DNA of 64,000 nt. Source: Symbiodinium natans. Its lineage: Eukaryota; Sar; Dinophyceae; Suessiales; Symbiodiniaceae. Below the pieces are notes generated by a model. It was not told the origin of the DNA, ran no database searches, and worked only from the letters and a program-made list of their open reading frames with translations. Position 1 is the stretch's first letter. The number at the start of each line of letters is the position of its first letter. The translations under genes and the position numbers were made by a program. The stretch spans positions 579,501 to 643,500 of the forward strand of contig CAJNDS010002126.1 in assembly GCA_905221605.1 (NCBI GenBank). Direction: 5' to 3'. This document shows positions 11,001-23,000 of the stretch, one piece after another.

Positions 11001-14000
11001 CGAGCGCCTACGCTTTTGCCCTGGAGGACTGCCACTTGAGGGTCTGTTCTTTTGGGCGGGAGGAGAATAGTGGGCTTGGGCCTGTTTAGGGTCTTGGGCG
11101 TTGCTTTCTTTATTTTTTGGGGGGGTCATTTTTGTTTTTATTTGCGGACCGGGGGGGGGGGGGTTGGTCTCGGTTGAAGATCGCGTGGTGGATCCAGCTG
11201 GGGAAAGGGGGGGGGGGAGGGCGGTTCTTCCGAAAGCCTGCAACTTTACAAGCCTCAAGATTCAGGAGCCGTGCTTGGGTTCCGGGAACCAGAAAACCTA
11301 AACCATATTTAAATGCCTTTGAACCCGTATATAAACCCCAACAAAAAGAATATACAGATCCCACAAAACACACAAAACATGCCAACCCTAAACCCTAAAC
11401 CCTAAACCCTAAACCCTAAACCCTAAACCCTAAACCCTAAACCCTAAACCCTAAACCCTAAACCCTAAACCCTAAACCCTAAACCCTAAACCCTAAACCC
11501 TAAACCCTAAAAACCCTAAACCCTATATGAACCCTAAACCCCTGTCGCAGCCCCCAGGAATGCGAGGGCGTGGCGCGCGGGGAGGTCGCGGAGGCGCTCC
11601 TGGATCCCGAGCTCAAAGGCCTCCCTGCGAACGTCGAGGCCTTCTGGGATTTAGGGTTTAGGGTTTAGGGTTTTGGGTTTTGGGTTTAGGGTTTAGGGGT
11701 AGATTGACTTTTAGGGGTTTTTGGGACTCTAGGGACTTCATAGGGTTCATAGGGGGCTTTATGCCTGTTAGAGGGTTTGTGGGATATGAGGCTTTATTCG
11801 GGTTTCTAGGATTCATAATTCGTTAAGAGACTTTACGGGCTTGCTGGGTACAGTAGGAAACGCTGCAGGCCGCCGTTGACAAGCTTGCTGCGAGTTTTGA
11901 GATTAAGGGGCTCCTGGCAGGTTTGTTTGTTTTTGTTTTTTTTTTGAGGGAGGGCAGTTAGGATGAGGGCTGTGGGACTTTGCGGGCCCTGGATTTCAGA
12001 TCCTCCCAACCCCAAACCGAAATCTTCGTGCGAGAGGCTGCCGTGGAGAGGTTGCTGGCCAAGAGTACACTCAGTCGCAAGCAGCCTCCCCTTAACCCCA
12101 CCTAAAGAACCTAAAGCTTGGGACGTTCCCCCTGACCCTTATACTACCAGTCCTTAATGGAGATGATAATAGGAGAAGGGGTTGACGATAATCCCCATCA
12201 AGGACTGTTGGTATAAGGGGAGCATCCCAACCCAAAACCTACTTCTTCGTAGGCTTCCTAAGAACTATATACGGGGTTCTGAAAGAAGAGCCTACACACA
12301 AGTAGGTTTTGGGTTCTTATTGTAAACCCTCGCCAGAGATGTCGGGCGCAGCCTCGGATTTGAAGTGTTTTCGGATTTTAGGGTTTGGTGTTCAGGGGCC
12401 CCTAAACTCTAAACCCTAAACCGGCCTAGGGGTAATTTCGGCGCCCTGGAACCTGTGTTTTTTGCGGGGTTTTGTCTCCGAAATAGGTCCGCGTAGAGCC
12501 CTTTCGCCTGAACGTCCTGAGAGCACCTGTGACCCTACACTCTACACCTTGATAACCCTAAAGGCTTGGGATTTAGGGTTTCGGGTTTGGGGTTGACGGT
12601 TTAGGTCTAGGTATTAGGGTCTAGGTTTTAATTGGGGTTTGGGATTTAGGGCGAACTCTTGCCCACAGCACAAAACCAAACTTTGCCGGTGGGTGGGCGC
12701 AGAGCCCTTGGTTGAGCTCCGAACCCTGCCTTAGCGCCCTCCAACCCCTACCCAGGTGCTGCTGCAGCTTCGGCGCCCTGTGCCAGCTTCGCACGAGCGG
12801 CATTTGACTGGCGGGCGCAGCCGCTGGGCGAACCGTTTTCCTGGTAGCCCGGTGGTACCCTTTTCTTTTTCTTTGGCTCAATGTTCCCCCATTTCTCCTG
12901 TGCTGGATATCAGTTTTAATTAAGACTCATGCTCAAGTTGCCTAGGACCCGGAGCAGGCCCTTGTTCCCTTTTGTTTAGGGGTTGGGTTCCGTCAGGATC
13001 CCCTTTAAACCAAAATGGGGACCCTGTTTATGCCTGGGTTACGCGGGGGTCCAGTTCTTGCTTAGTTGTAGGAACTTGGTGATGAGTAGTTTGGGGGGTA
13101 GTGGCAAGGCATAGCCTGGAAGCAGAAACTCGACCTGGCACTCTATATTAATCAGGCTGTAGATGAACAGATTTGATTTTGCTACCCCAACACCCTCAAC
13201 ACAAGGACTCTATACCCGTCTCAAGAAGTCACAAGGTCCTCGTTTGTTTGTTTGTTTGTTTGTTTGTTATTGTTTTAGTTGCGTGGTTTAGCAACATGCG
13301 TAGTTCTCTAAATCAGGGTCTCTTGTTGGGGTGCCGTACTATATGAGGGACCCAAAAAGGATCCGAGTCTAGAGAACTGCCCACATGAAGGCTGGAATGC
13401 TGCATCTCGGGATGCGACTCCGTGTCGGACGCTGGTCTGCAGCACAGCCCTGGCACCTGAGCCGTAAACCCTAAACCCTAAACCCTAAACCCTAAACCCT
13501 CTTGTCCGGGGTCCTATAGGAGGGTTTACGAAAATATGGGAACCCAATATAGAGCCCGAAATAGTCGGACTACCTCTCCACTCCCAAACCTAAACCACCC
13601 CCTAACCTCCTAAGCCCCAATCCCTACACCCTAAACCCTCAACCCTAAACCCTAAACCCGAAACCCTACACCCTAAACGACCCTAAGCCCTTCAATTCCA
13701 AAGCCCCAAACCCTACCCTAAACCCTAAACCCTAAACCCTAAACCCTAAACCCTAAACCCTAAACCCTAAACCCTAAACCCTAAACCCTAAACCCTAAAC
13801 CCCAAACCCTAAACCCTAAACCTTACCATGCACCAAGGACCTCTCATTGGAAGCCTGGGGCGAGTACGAGGACCGTGCAAACTCTCCAATCCTGTGGCCA
13901 GCTTCGCACTTCCACGGTCCCATTTTTAAGGCTCCTATTGGGGTTTAGGTTTAGGGTTTAGGGTTTAGGGTTTAGGGTTTAGGGTTTAGGGTTTAGGGTT

Positions 14001-17000
14001 TAGGGTTTAGGGTTTAGGGTTTAGGATTTAGGGTAATCCTACTATAACACGGAGCCTTATACTTAGGGTGCCCCGAAATCCCTAGACCCACAGTTTCGAG
14101 GCAACAAATCCCTAAACCCCTCCGTCGCTACAAACCCCAAACCCCTAAACCCCTAAACCCCAAAACCCTAAGAGCCTAAGAACCCTAAGAACCCTAAAAG
14201 CCCTAAAAGGCCTAAACCCGAAAAGACCTTAAAATTTTGAAGTCCAAACGCCCCAAAAAACCCTAAACCCCGAAAAAATCCCCAACAAAAACCCTGCAAG
14301 ATTAAACCATCCCAATCATGTTTGGGCGACGCTTATTTCTGCTGCGCTCGATCCTGGCAAAAGGCCTTCCGGGCAGCGACAAGCGAATGCCCGTTGGATT
14401 CCTGATTTCCTTTCCCCAGTCTGATTCTTGTTGTCTCCATCTCTCTCTTCATCGATCCTCAGATATGTCGCTAATTCAGCCACTTCGACGCTCGTGAGGC
14501 TTAGAAGTAAGTGTCGGCAGAAAAACCCCTACACCCTAAAGACCCTAAACCATCAAAAACCTTAAACCCTCAAAACCCTAAAGCCTCAAAACCCTAAACC
14601 CCCCAAAAAAGGCCCAAAAGCTCAAGTTTCAGGATCTTCCCCACGCCGTGCGCGCCTCCAACCGCTGGCAGGGCGGCTTCGGAGCAGTGATGCAGGCACT
14701 TCTGGGGAGGGTTTAGGGTTTAGAGTTTAGGGTTTAGGTTTAGGGTTTAGGGTTTAGGGTTTAGGGTTTAGGGTTTAGGGTTTAGGGTTTAGGGTTTAGG
14801 GTTTAGGGCTTAGGCTGCGGAACGTCCGATCACCTCTGGGAGGGCGGGGAGGGGAAGTGGAGGGTTTAGGGCTTCGGGCTTTCGGTTTTCGGGGGTTTAG
14901 GATTTTGGGTTTAGGGTTTAGGTTTTGGGGTTTTATAGGGTCTTGAGAAGGGTTTTGCAGGTGGCTATTGCTTACATGGGGTCGGTGCCCTGCAGCACAA
15001 ACAACACGGGGCGTTAAGAACCATGAATGCACCCTAAACCCTAAACCCTAAACCCTAAACCCTAAACCCTAAACCCTAAACCCTAAACCCTAAACCCTAA
15101 ACCCTAAACCCTAAACCCTAAACCCTAAACCCTAAACCCTAAACCCTAAACCCTAAACCCTAAACCCTAAACCCTAAACCCTTAAACCCTAAACCCTAAA
15201 CCCTAAACCCTTAAACCCTAAACCCTAAACCCTAAACCCTAAACCCTAAACCCTAAACCCTACCCTAAACCCTAAACCCTAAACCCTAAACCCTAAACCC
15301 TAAATCGTGCAGGCAGCCTGTCAAGAGCTCCAGGAGAAGGCCGACGGAAGAGGCATGGCGTTGGCAAAGTGAAGTGACGGGCAGCAGAGTGGCTTTTAGG
15401 GCCTACGGCGACTTGAAAGGAAACCCCTTCCTTCCCAACAGCCGCCCTAGACCCCAACCCTAAACCCCAAACCCTAAACCCTAAACCCCAAGCCCTAAAC
15501 CCTAAACCCCAAACCCTAAACCCTAAACTCCTGAACCCCAATATGCGGCGTGGGGGAGACGGGTTCCTTCGCAGGCGAGGTTGACATCCGCCTGGGCTGC
15601 GCTGTCAAGTCGATCCAATGGTCTGGCGACCACGTTCAGGTCACTGCGAGGCCGATTTTGTTTGTTGTGTTTAGGAGGGTTTAGGGTTTAGGGTTTAGGG
15701 TTTAGGGTTTAGGGTTTAGGGTTTAGGGTTTAGGGAGGGTTGGGGTTGGGGTTGAGGGGCGGGGTTGTGGTGCAGTGTTTCGGGTTTGGGCGTTGAGGGT
15801 TGGCGGTCTGGGGGTTGTTTGTATACGGTTAGATTTTTGGAGGGGGAGGCGGGGGGGGGGGGGGGGGGTCAGGGTGGGTTAGGGTTTGGGGTTTAGGGTT
15901 TAGGGTTGGGCTTTGGGGATTGGGGTTTAGGGTTTGGGGTTTAGCATGTTTGGGGGGGGGTTTGCTTAGGGTTGAGCATCTCGGGGTTCGGGGTTGCTCA
16001 GACTTAAGTAATAGGGTCAGCCACGCATTGCCCGAAAGCCCAATGTCCGCAAACCCAGGGCGTGGAATGTAGGTTTAGGGTTTCAGGTTTAGGGTTTAGG
16101 GCGGGGGGTCTGGGTTGGAGGCTCTCTGGCTTCGGGCTTTGTAAGGGTTTAGCTTTTGGGAGTTTGGGGGGGGGGGGGGGGGTTGAGGGTTTAAGGTTTT
16201 AAGGTGGACACGCACTGAAAACCCCGATGGGCCTCCACTGTCAATGTGCCCTGGCACAGGACGGCAGAGTCCGCGGAGGCACGTGACCTCGCCGCCACCC
16301 CACTCTCTGCTCAGGTTTCGGTGGGGCAGCCTACTAAACCCTACCTTGGTAGCCTAGTGGTACCCTTTACCCTTTTTTGGGTGGGTTCTGCCGTTGCCTT
16401 ATGAAGTAACCAACACAAAGAAGGGTGCCCTTATTTTATTTTGCTACTGGGCCCTACTAAACCCTCCTGCACCTGCTAAACCCCACAAACTTTAAGCCCC
16501 AACCCTAAACCCTAAACCCTAAACCCTAAACCCTATACCCATACTGGGCTTCAAGCAAACCCACTGCTGGCCCCTTGAACATTCCGACTTCAGCCCTTGC
16601 ACCAGAAAAGCTTAGCCTTCAGGCTTGGGATGTTCGCCCTTCTACTAAGAGTCCTTAATGGGGATTGTAGTACCCCCGATTTTCATCCCTCTTCAGGACT
16701 GCTAGGGTAAGGGGGAACATCCCAACTTCAGGCGCACATACAGGCTGACCGGGTGGTCGTCACGGCGTCCCTCGGCGTGCTGAAGGCGTCGACTGTGCGC
16801 CTACTAAATGTGCTAAACCACGAAAGCTACCAACCCATGAGCCCGAATATTCTGGAACCCCAGCACTCAGGTGCTGAGCAGGTAGCCTTTGCCGCAGAAC
16901 CCAAAACCCTTTTAGCGCCTGAAGGCCCTAAGCCCTGAAAACCCGAAGCCCCCCTTGAACCCCTAACCCTATCCCCAAAACCCTGATCCCCAGACCCCCA

Positions 17001-20000
17001 ACCCCCCCTAAACCCCCCCTCCCCCCCCCACCCCACCAAAACCATAAACCCGAAAACCCTAAAATTCTAAAACCCTAAAGCCCCTAAAACCCTAAACCCT
17101 ACACTAGAATCCCCAAATCCCCCCCCCCCCCCCCCAAAAAAAAAAATCCCGAAAAGGCCTCAGTCGCCAGCGGTGGCGCTGGGCATCTCAGCTTCGATCC
17201 GCCCCTCCCGCCTGCGAAGAGGAGGGCTATCGCCCCTGGGGCGCACAAAGTCGGCCTGTGGGTGTTTAGGGTTTAGGGTTTAGGTTGAGGGTTTAGGGTT
17301 TAGGGTTTAGGGCTTGGGGATTAGCGTTTAGGGGTTTAGGGGTTTAGGGGTTTAGGGTTTAGGGTGTTTCTTGGATTTAGGTTTTGGGGTTCTGGGGTGT
17401 TTGGGCCACTCGGGCGCGCTGTTAGCCTGCTGGTGTTTAGGGTTTAGGCTCAGTGGGATTAGGGTTTCGGGGTTTACGTTTTTAAGGGTTTAGGGGTTTC
17501 GGGGTTTAGGGGTTTAGGGGTTTAGGAGTTTGGGGTTTAGGTCTTAGGGTTTAGGGTTGGGAGTCCTGGGGTGTTTAAGCGTTTTGCGGGGTGTTTAGGG
17601 CTGCGGGTGCTTGAGGTTTAGGGCTTAGGGTGTTTAGGATTTAGGGCTTGGGGCATGTTAGTTTCCGGCTCAGGTGGTTTTTGGGCTTAGGGAGGGTTGA
17701 GTTGTTTTTTATATTGTTTTTTTTATGGTTAGTCTATATATATATGTATATATGTTTGTTTTTTTTTTCTTTGGGGGGGGGGGGGGGGCGGGGGGCTTAG
17801 AGGGTTCAGGGCGTCGGGTCGAGGTCGTGTCTTCTGAACACACCCGAAACTTTTTTTTTCTTCCTACCCCTCAGCAAACCCTAAACGCCCTAAACTTGAA
17901 ACACTAAACCGCAAACCCTAAACCCTAAACCCTAAACCCTAAACCCTAAACCCTAGACCCTGATAAAGAATCAATGTAAACCCTAAACCCCTCATGAACC
18001 GAGGAGTTGCTTGGCTTCGGCACTGTGGACAAGGCTTGGAAGTTGACAAAAACTTTCTAAATTCGAGGTTTTTATCACCGAGCATAAAATGTTCTGGTTG
18101 CGTTTTCGGGCCTGGGCTGTACAAGGTTAGGGTTTAGGGTTCAGGGTTTAGGGTTTAGGGTTTAGGGTTCAGGGTTTAGGGTTTAGGGTATAGGCTATAG
18201 GGTTTAAGGTGCGTTGAACCCTAAAGACTTCGACCCTTTTTCGGGTTCGCGCTCCGGGTTTGAGGCTTAGACCTCTGCAGCCACAATGGAATCTTGCATG
18301 TTTGCCGATTTGCAGCATAGCGCCTGCCGGTTGCGGGAAGACCGCCTGGGTGCGCAGGGCTGAGAGGTTGCGGGTTTCGGGTCCTGGTCCCGCTTCGGTG
18401 GTAATCTTAAGCCTATCGGCCTAAACCCTAGTAGCGCTTGAGAGCTCTTAAGAACAAAGCAGGCTGGCCCTATATAAACCCCCAGATGCAAAAAAAACTA
18501 CCCCCAAGCCGTAGGCCCTCAACCCTGGCAGGTCTTGCTCCTCTATCCGAACCCCTGGTGGACGGATCTCTGGGCAACCCTCCGCTTCATGTGGCGTCCA
18601 GGGGCCACGGAGGAGGGGGGTTGAGGGCCGGGGCTTTGGGGGTTTAGGGTTTAGGGTTTAGGGTTTAGCGTTTAGGGTTTAGGGTTTAGGGTTCAGGGTT
18701 TAGGGCTTGAGGGTTTAGGGTTTTAGGCTTCTAGGGAGCGCAAGGTGTGGAGGGTCACGCAGATGAAGCCTCAGTCCTAAACACTGACCCCAAATCCTAA
18801 ACTGAATCCTAAATCCCTCAACTCCAATACCACCCTAAGCCCTATAAAATGGACCCTAAACCCTAAACCCGAAACCCGAAACCCGAAACCCGAGATCCTA
18901 TCCCTTCAAGGACCCACCTTGGCTGCGCCGAATCTATGGCTGCACTGGCGCGTGCGACAGCGCCGGATTGGAATTTTGGCTTGCCGGCTCGGGCGCCTTC
19001 GGCATGGAGGCCTAGCTTGGGGTTCAAAAGGCTTAGGGTCCCTAAACCCGAAGCCCCAAAACCCCAAAACCCCAAACCCTAAGCCCTAAACCCTAAACCC
19101 TAAACCCTAAACCCTAAACCCTAAACCCTCTAAACAGGGAACCCTCAGTCGCATTTTGCATTGACAAGGTGAGCAGCGACGAAGAGGTTCAAATCTCACT
19201 CCACAAACTGCCACTGAGACTGCAGAAGCCGGCTGAAGGGTTGACGGGGTTTAGGGTTTAGGGTTTGGGGTTTAGGGTTTAGGGTTTAGGGTTTAATGTT
19301 TAGGGTTTAGGGTTCGGGTTTAGGGTTTAGGGTTTAGGGTTTAGGGTTTAGGGTTTAGGGTTTAGGGTTTAGGGTTTAGGGTTTAGGGTTTAGGGTTTAG
19401 GGTTTAGGGTTTAGGGTTTAGGGTTTAGGGTGCCGTCTGAAGGGTTGAAGGGGTTTAGGCTTTAAAGTTGAAGTAAGCCCGCATGCGAAATCCTTTCAGC
19501 CCTTTAGCTTGAATACCCTTAGGCCCCGAAACCCTTCCCTTACGCCCGAAACCCCTACAAACCCTCTAAACCCTAAATTCCCTCATTTCCCTAAACCCTA
19601 AACCCTAAACCCCAAACCCCAAACCCTGAACCCTAGAACCCTAAACCCCAAACCCTAAACCCACGAGGCTGGTCCGCTGTGCAGGGGCCGCAAGCGAACT
19701 GCCAGAACCTTGCGGGCTTCGTCGCTCTTCCTGGGGTCACCTCGAGCTGACTTTGGCGACTTAAGGTTGATAAGGGGCTTAAGGTCTAGGGTTTAGGGTT
19801 TAGGGTTTAGGGTTTAGGGTTCAGGGTTTAGGGTTTAGGGTTTAGGGCGTTTAGGTGGTGTAGGGTTTAGAGCTTTAGGCGTCTTAGTGTTTTTTAGGGT
19901 TCCTCGGGCGAAAAGGCTAGCAGACTATAAAACTTTCTAGTCTAAAAGTCGACAAGCCGTGGCTACTTTGGATAATTTTGGAGGCTCCCTAGACCCTAAG

Positions 20001-23000
20001 CCCTAAACCCCATGCCCTAAACCTTGCCTGGTGCTTGAGGCTTTTGGGGTTATATGTTGCTTCTGGACTCATCGAGTTGCGCGAAATCCCGACAGCTCTA
20101 GGGCTTAGGGTTCAAGGTGTCGGGGTACTGTTTCGGGTGTAAGGCTCTTGGAAATGCCCTTCCGCCTTATACACGAGCCTGGCAGCCTTCAGGCCTAGAC
20201 AAGGCCACAAACCCCTCTGTGCGGGGGGGGGGGGGGGGGGGGGGGGGGGGGAAAGTGGGGGTGTTGTGCTGTATTCTAAACCCGAAACCCTAAACCCTAA
20301 ACCATAAACCCGAAACCCTAAACCCTAAACCCTAAACCCTAAACCCTAAACCCTAAACCCTAAACCCTAAACCCCCTTCCCAGGTACCGACCAGCACTTT
20401 CAGGGTTCCTACTCCTTCGTGGCGGTAGGCGGCACCGGCGCGGACATTGACGAGTTGGCACGCCCCGAAGGATTGCGGTTTAGGGCTTATACATCTATAC
20501 ATACAATGTAATGTAACGTAACGTAAGGTAAGGTGATGTGATGTAATGTAATGTAATGTCATGTATAACGTATATTGTATGTATAATGTATGTGGTTCAG
20601 GGTTTGTACTTGCATATAATATATGTATATAGATGTACGTAATCAGGTTTAGGGTTCAGGGCGTAGGCGTCTACGTTGGAGACTGAATGAGCCCTACAAG
20701 TGGATCAACTTGAGTGTTTGAGCAGTTCAGAGCGCCTAACCACCAAGTGCACCCTTCCTGCACCCTCCGCAACCCTATGCGTCCGAAAGGCCCACACCGG
20801 CAAAATCACGAGGAACCTCCCCCTAAACCCTAAACCCTAAACCCTAATTAAACCCCTAAACCCTAAACCCTGAACCCTGAACCCTGAACCCTAAACCCCA
20901 AACCCTAAACCCAAAACCCTGAACCCTAAACCCCAACAAACCGAAGGAGACCGCATGCAGCTCGCCTTTGCTGGAGAGCACACCCACCGCAGGCAGGGCG
21001 GCCTCGTTGTGGCCACCGGAGGGGGGGGAAGGGGTTGAGGGTTTAGGGTTTAGGGTTTAGGGTCTAGGATTTAGGGTTTAGGGTTTAGTGGTTTTTTGGG
21101 GGGGTTTCGGGCTTGGTGTTTAAGGGGTCTGGGGTTTATGCGTTTAGGTTTTTCGGGTTTAGGGTCTAGGGCTTGGGATTGGAAACCTCTACCGATCAGA
21201 GACACCCTGGCGATCAAGATTTGAGCAGGTATTTCTCCACAGTCCATGGCGCCTGGTGGAGCGGCATCCGTGCAGCCGAGGTACTTGCCAGCGGCTGAGG
21301 CGCTTACACCCTGAAGCACGGAATTCCGGCAGTTGCCACATGATTCCCAAAATGGGTTAAATTAGCACCCTCTCAGGCACGAGCAGTAAACGAGTGCTAC
21401 TGTGGGCCATGCTCTTACAGGCTGTTCCCTTCGGGGCATCGTTTGCAGGTTCAGGATGTTCGGACAACGGCAAGAAACCCTTGCACAGTGCGAAACAGAT
21501 GCAGCTCCATCCACACACACACACTCAACCGACAAGAATACATCTGTATATATGTATATGTTTATATGTATATGTTGTATTTATATGTATGCATATGTCT
21601 ATGTACATCTAGTATATACATGCACATACGTGCGGATGCAGCGAGCGGAGGCTCGAGACGGAAGCCGAAGACCAGCTCCACCAACAAATTCTCGCCCCGC
21701 CAACGCCGAGCGCGGGCCCTGCGGAGTGCGAGACCGGCCTCGAGTCCTTGGCAAGGCCCGGCAAGGCCTTAGGGCTTAGGGAGTGTAGGGTTTAGGGATT
21801 AGGGTTTAGGGTTTAGGGCCTTTAGGGTTTAGGGACTTTAGGGACTTTACGGTTTAGGGTTTAGGGACTTTAGGGTTTAGGGTTTAGGGTTTAGGGTTTA
21901 GGGTTTAGGGTTTAGGGCTTGGAGCCGGGGACAAGGTACACAGGGAAGGTTTTGTTGGAGAGCTCCAGGCCTCCGGTTTGGCGTTGGTTGTTCCGGAGGC
22001 TTGTGGCTGCTGGGCCCTGTAAGAATCGGGAGGGGCCTGGGAGATTCTGAGAGGGGTTTGGGGTTTCCGGTTTGGGGTTTAGGGTTTGGGGTTTAGGGTT
22101 TGGGGTTTAGGGTTCGGGGTTTAGGGTTCGGGGTTTAGGGTTCGGGGTTCGGGGTTTGGGGTCTCAAACTCAGCAATCTGGCTGGGTCGTGCTGCGCACT
22201 TGCCTTGGGGTACCTTGGCCGACCTGACGCGTCATTTAGGGTTTAGGGTTGAGGGTTCAGGGTTCAGGGTTCAGGATGAGTCTACTACAGCACCAAAGCA
22301 GCACGTCCAGAAACGAGTTCAACTCTGCCCATGCAGTGGAGTGCAAGATTTTAACCCTCAGCATTTACATGCGCTCCCCAAGCATGCTAAGAGCTTAGAC
22401 CCTAAACCCCAAACCCTTAACCCTAAACCCTTCTTTGCCAGGCCACCTTGCTGCGGACGGCCTCGTTTCGGGGAGGACTCCTGCAAGGAGACGGATGCCT
22501 TGGGCGCTAAAGGTTTTGAACCCTAAGCTCCAGGTTTAGGGTTTAGGGTTTAGGGTTTGGGGTTTAGGGTTTCGGGTTTAGGGTCAAGAGTCCACGCTCC
22601 ACCTTCCGTGAGCAACTTTCTGTACGTCCTCAGCCCCGAGGTAGCCTCAGAAGTTTTGCGCTCCAAAACCCTACACTTATGCTAAGAAGCATCTCTTCCC
22701 TCACTCAGGGTTGAGCCTATACACCCTAAACCCTAAACCCTAAACCCGAAACCCTAAACCCGAAACCCGAAACCCTAAACCCTAAACCCTAAACCTTAAA
22801 CCCTAAACCCTAAACCCTAAACCCTAAACCCTAAACCCTAAACCCTAAACCCTAAACCCTAAACCCTAAACCCTAACCCTAAACCCTAAACAAAAAGCCA
22901 GGGAGGCTGAAAGAAAGTCTCGCTAGGATGCCCTCGGGGCTTTGCGGCCGGCGGCTGCGGCAGAGCCGGTCGATCGTGGCATGCCAACGTCCATCATGAA

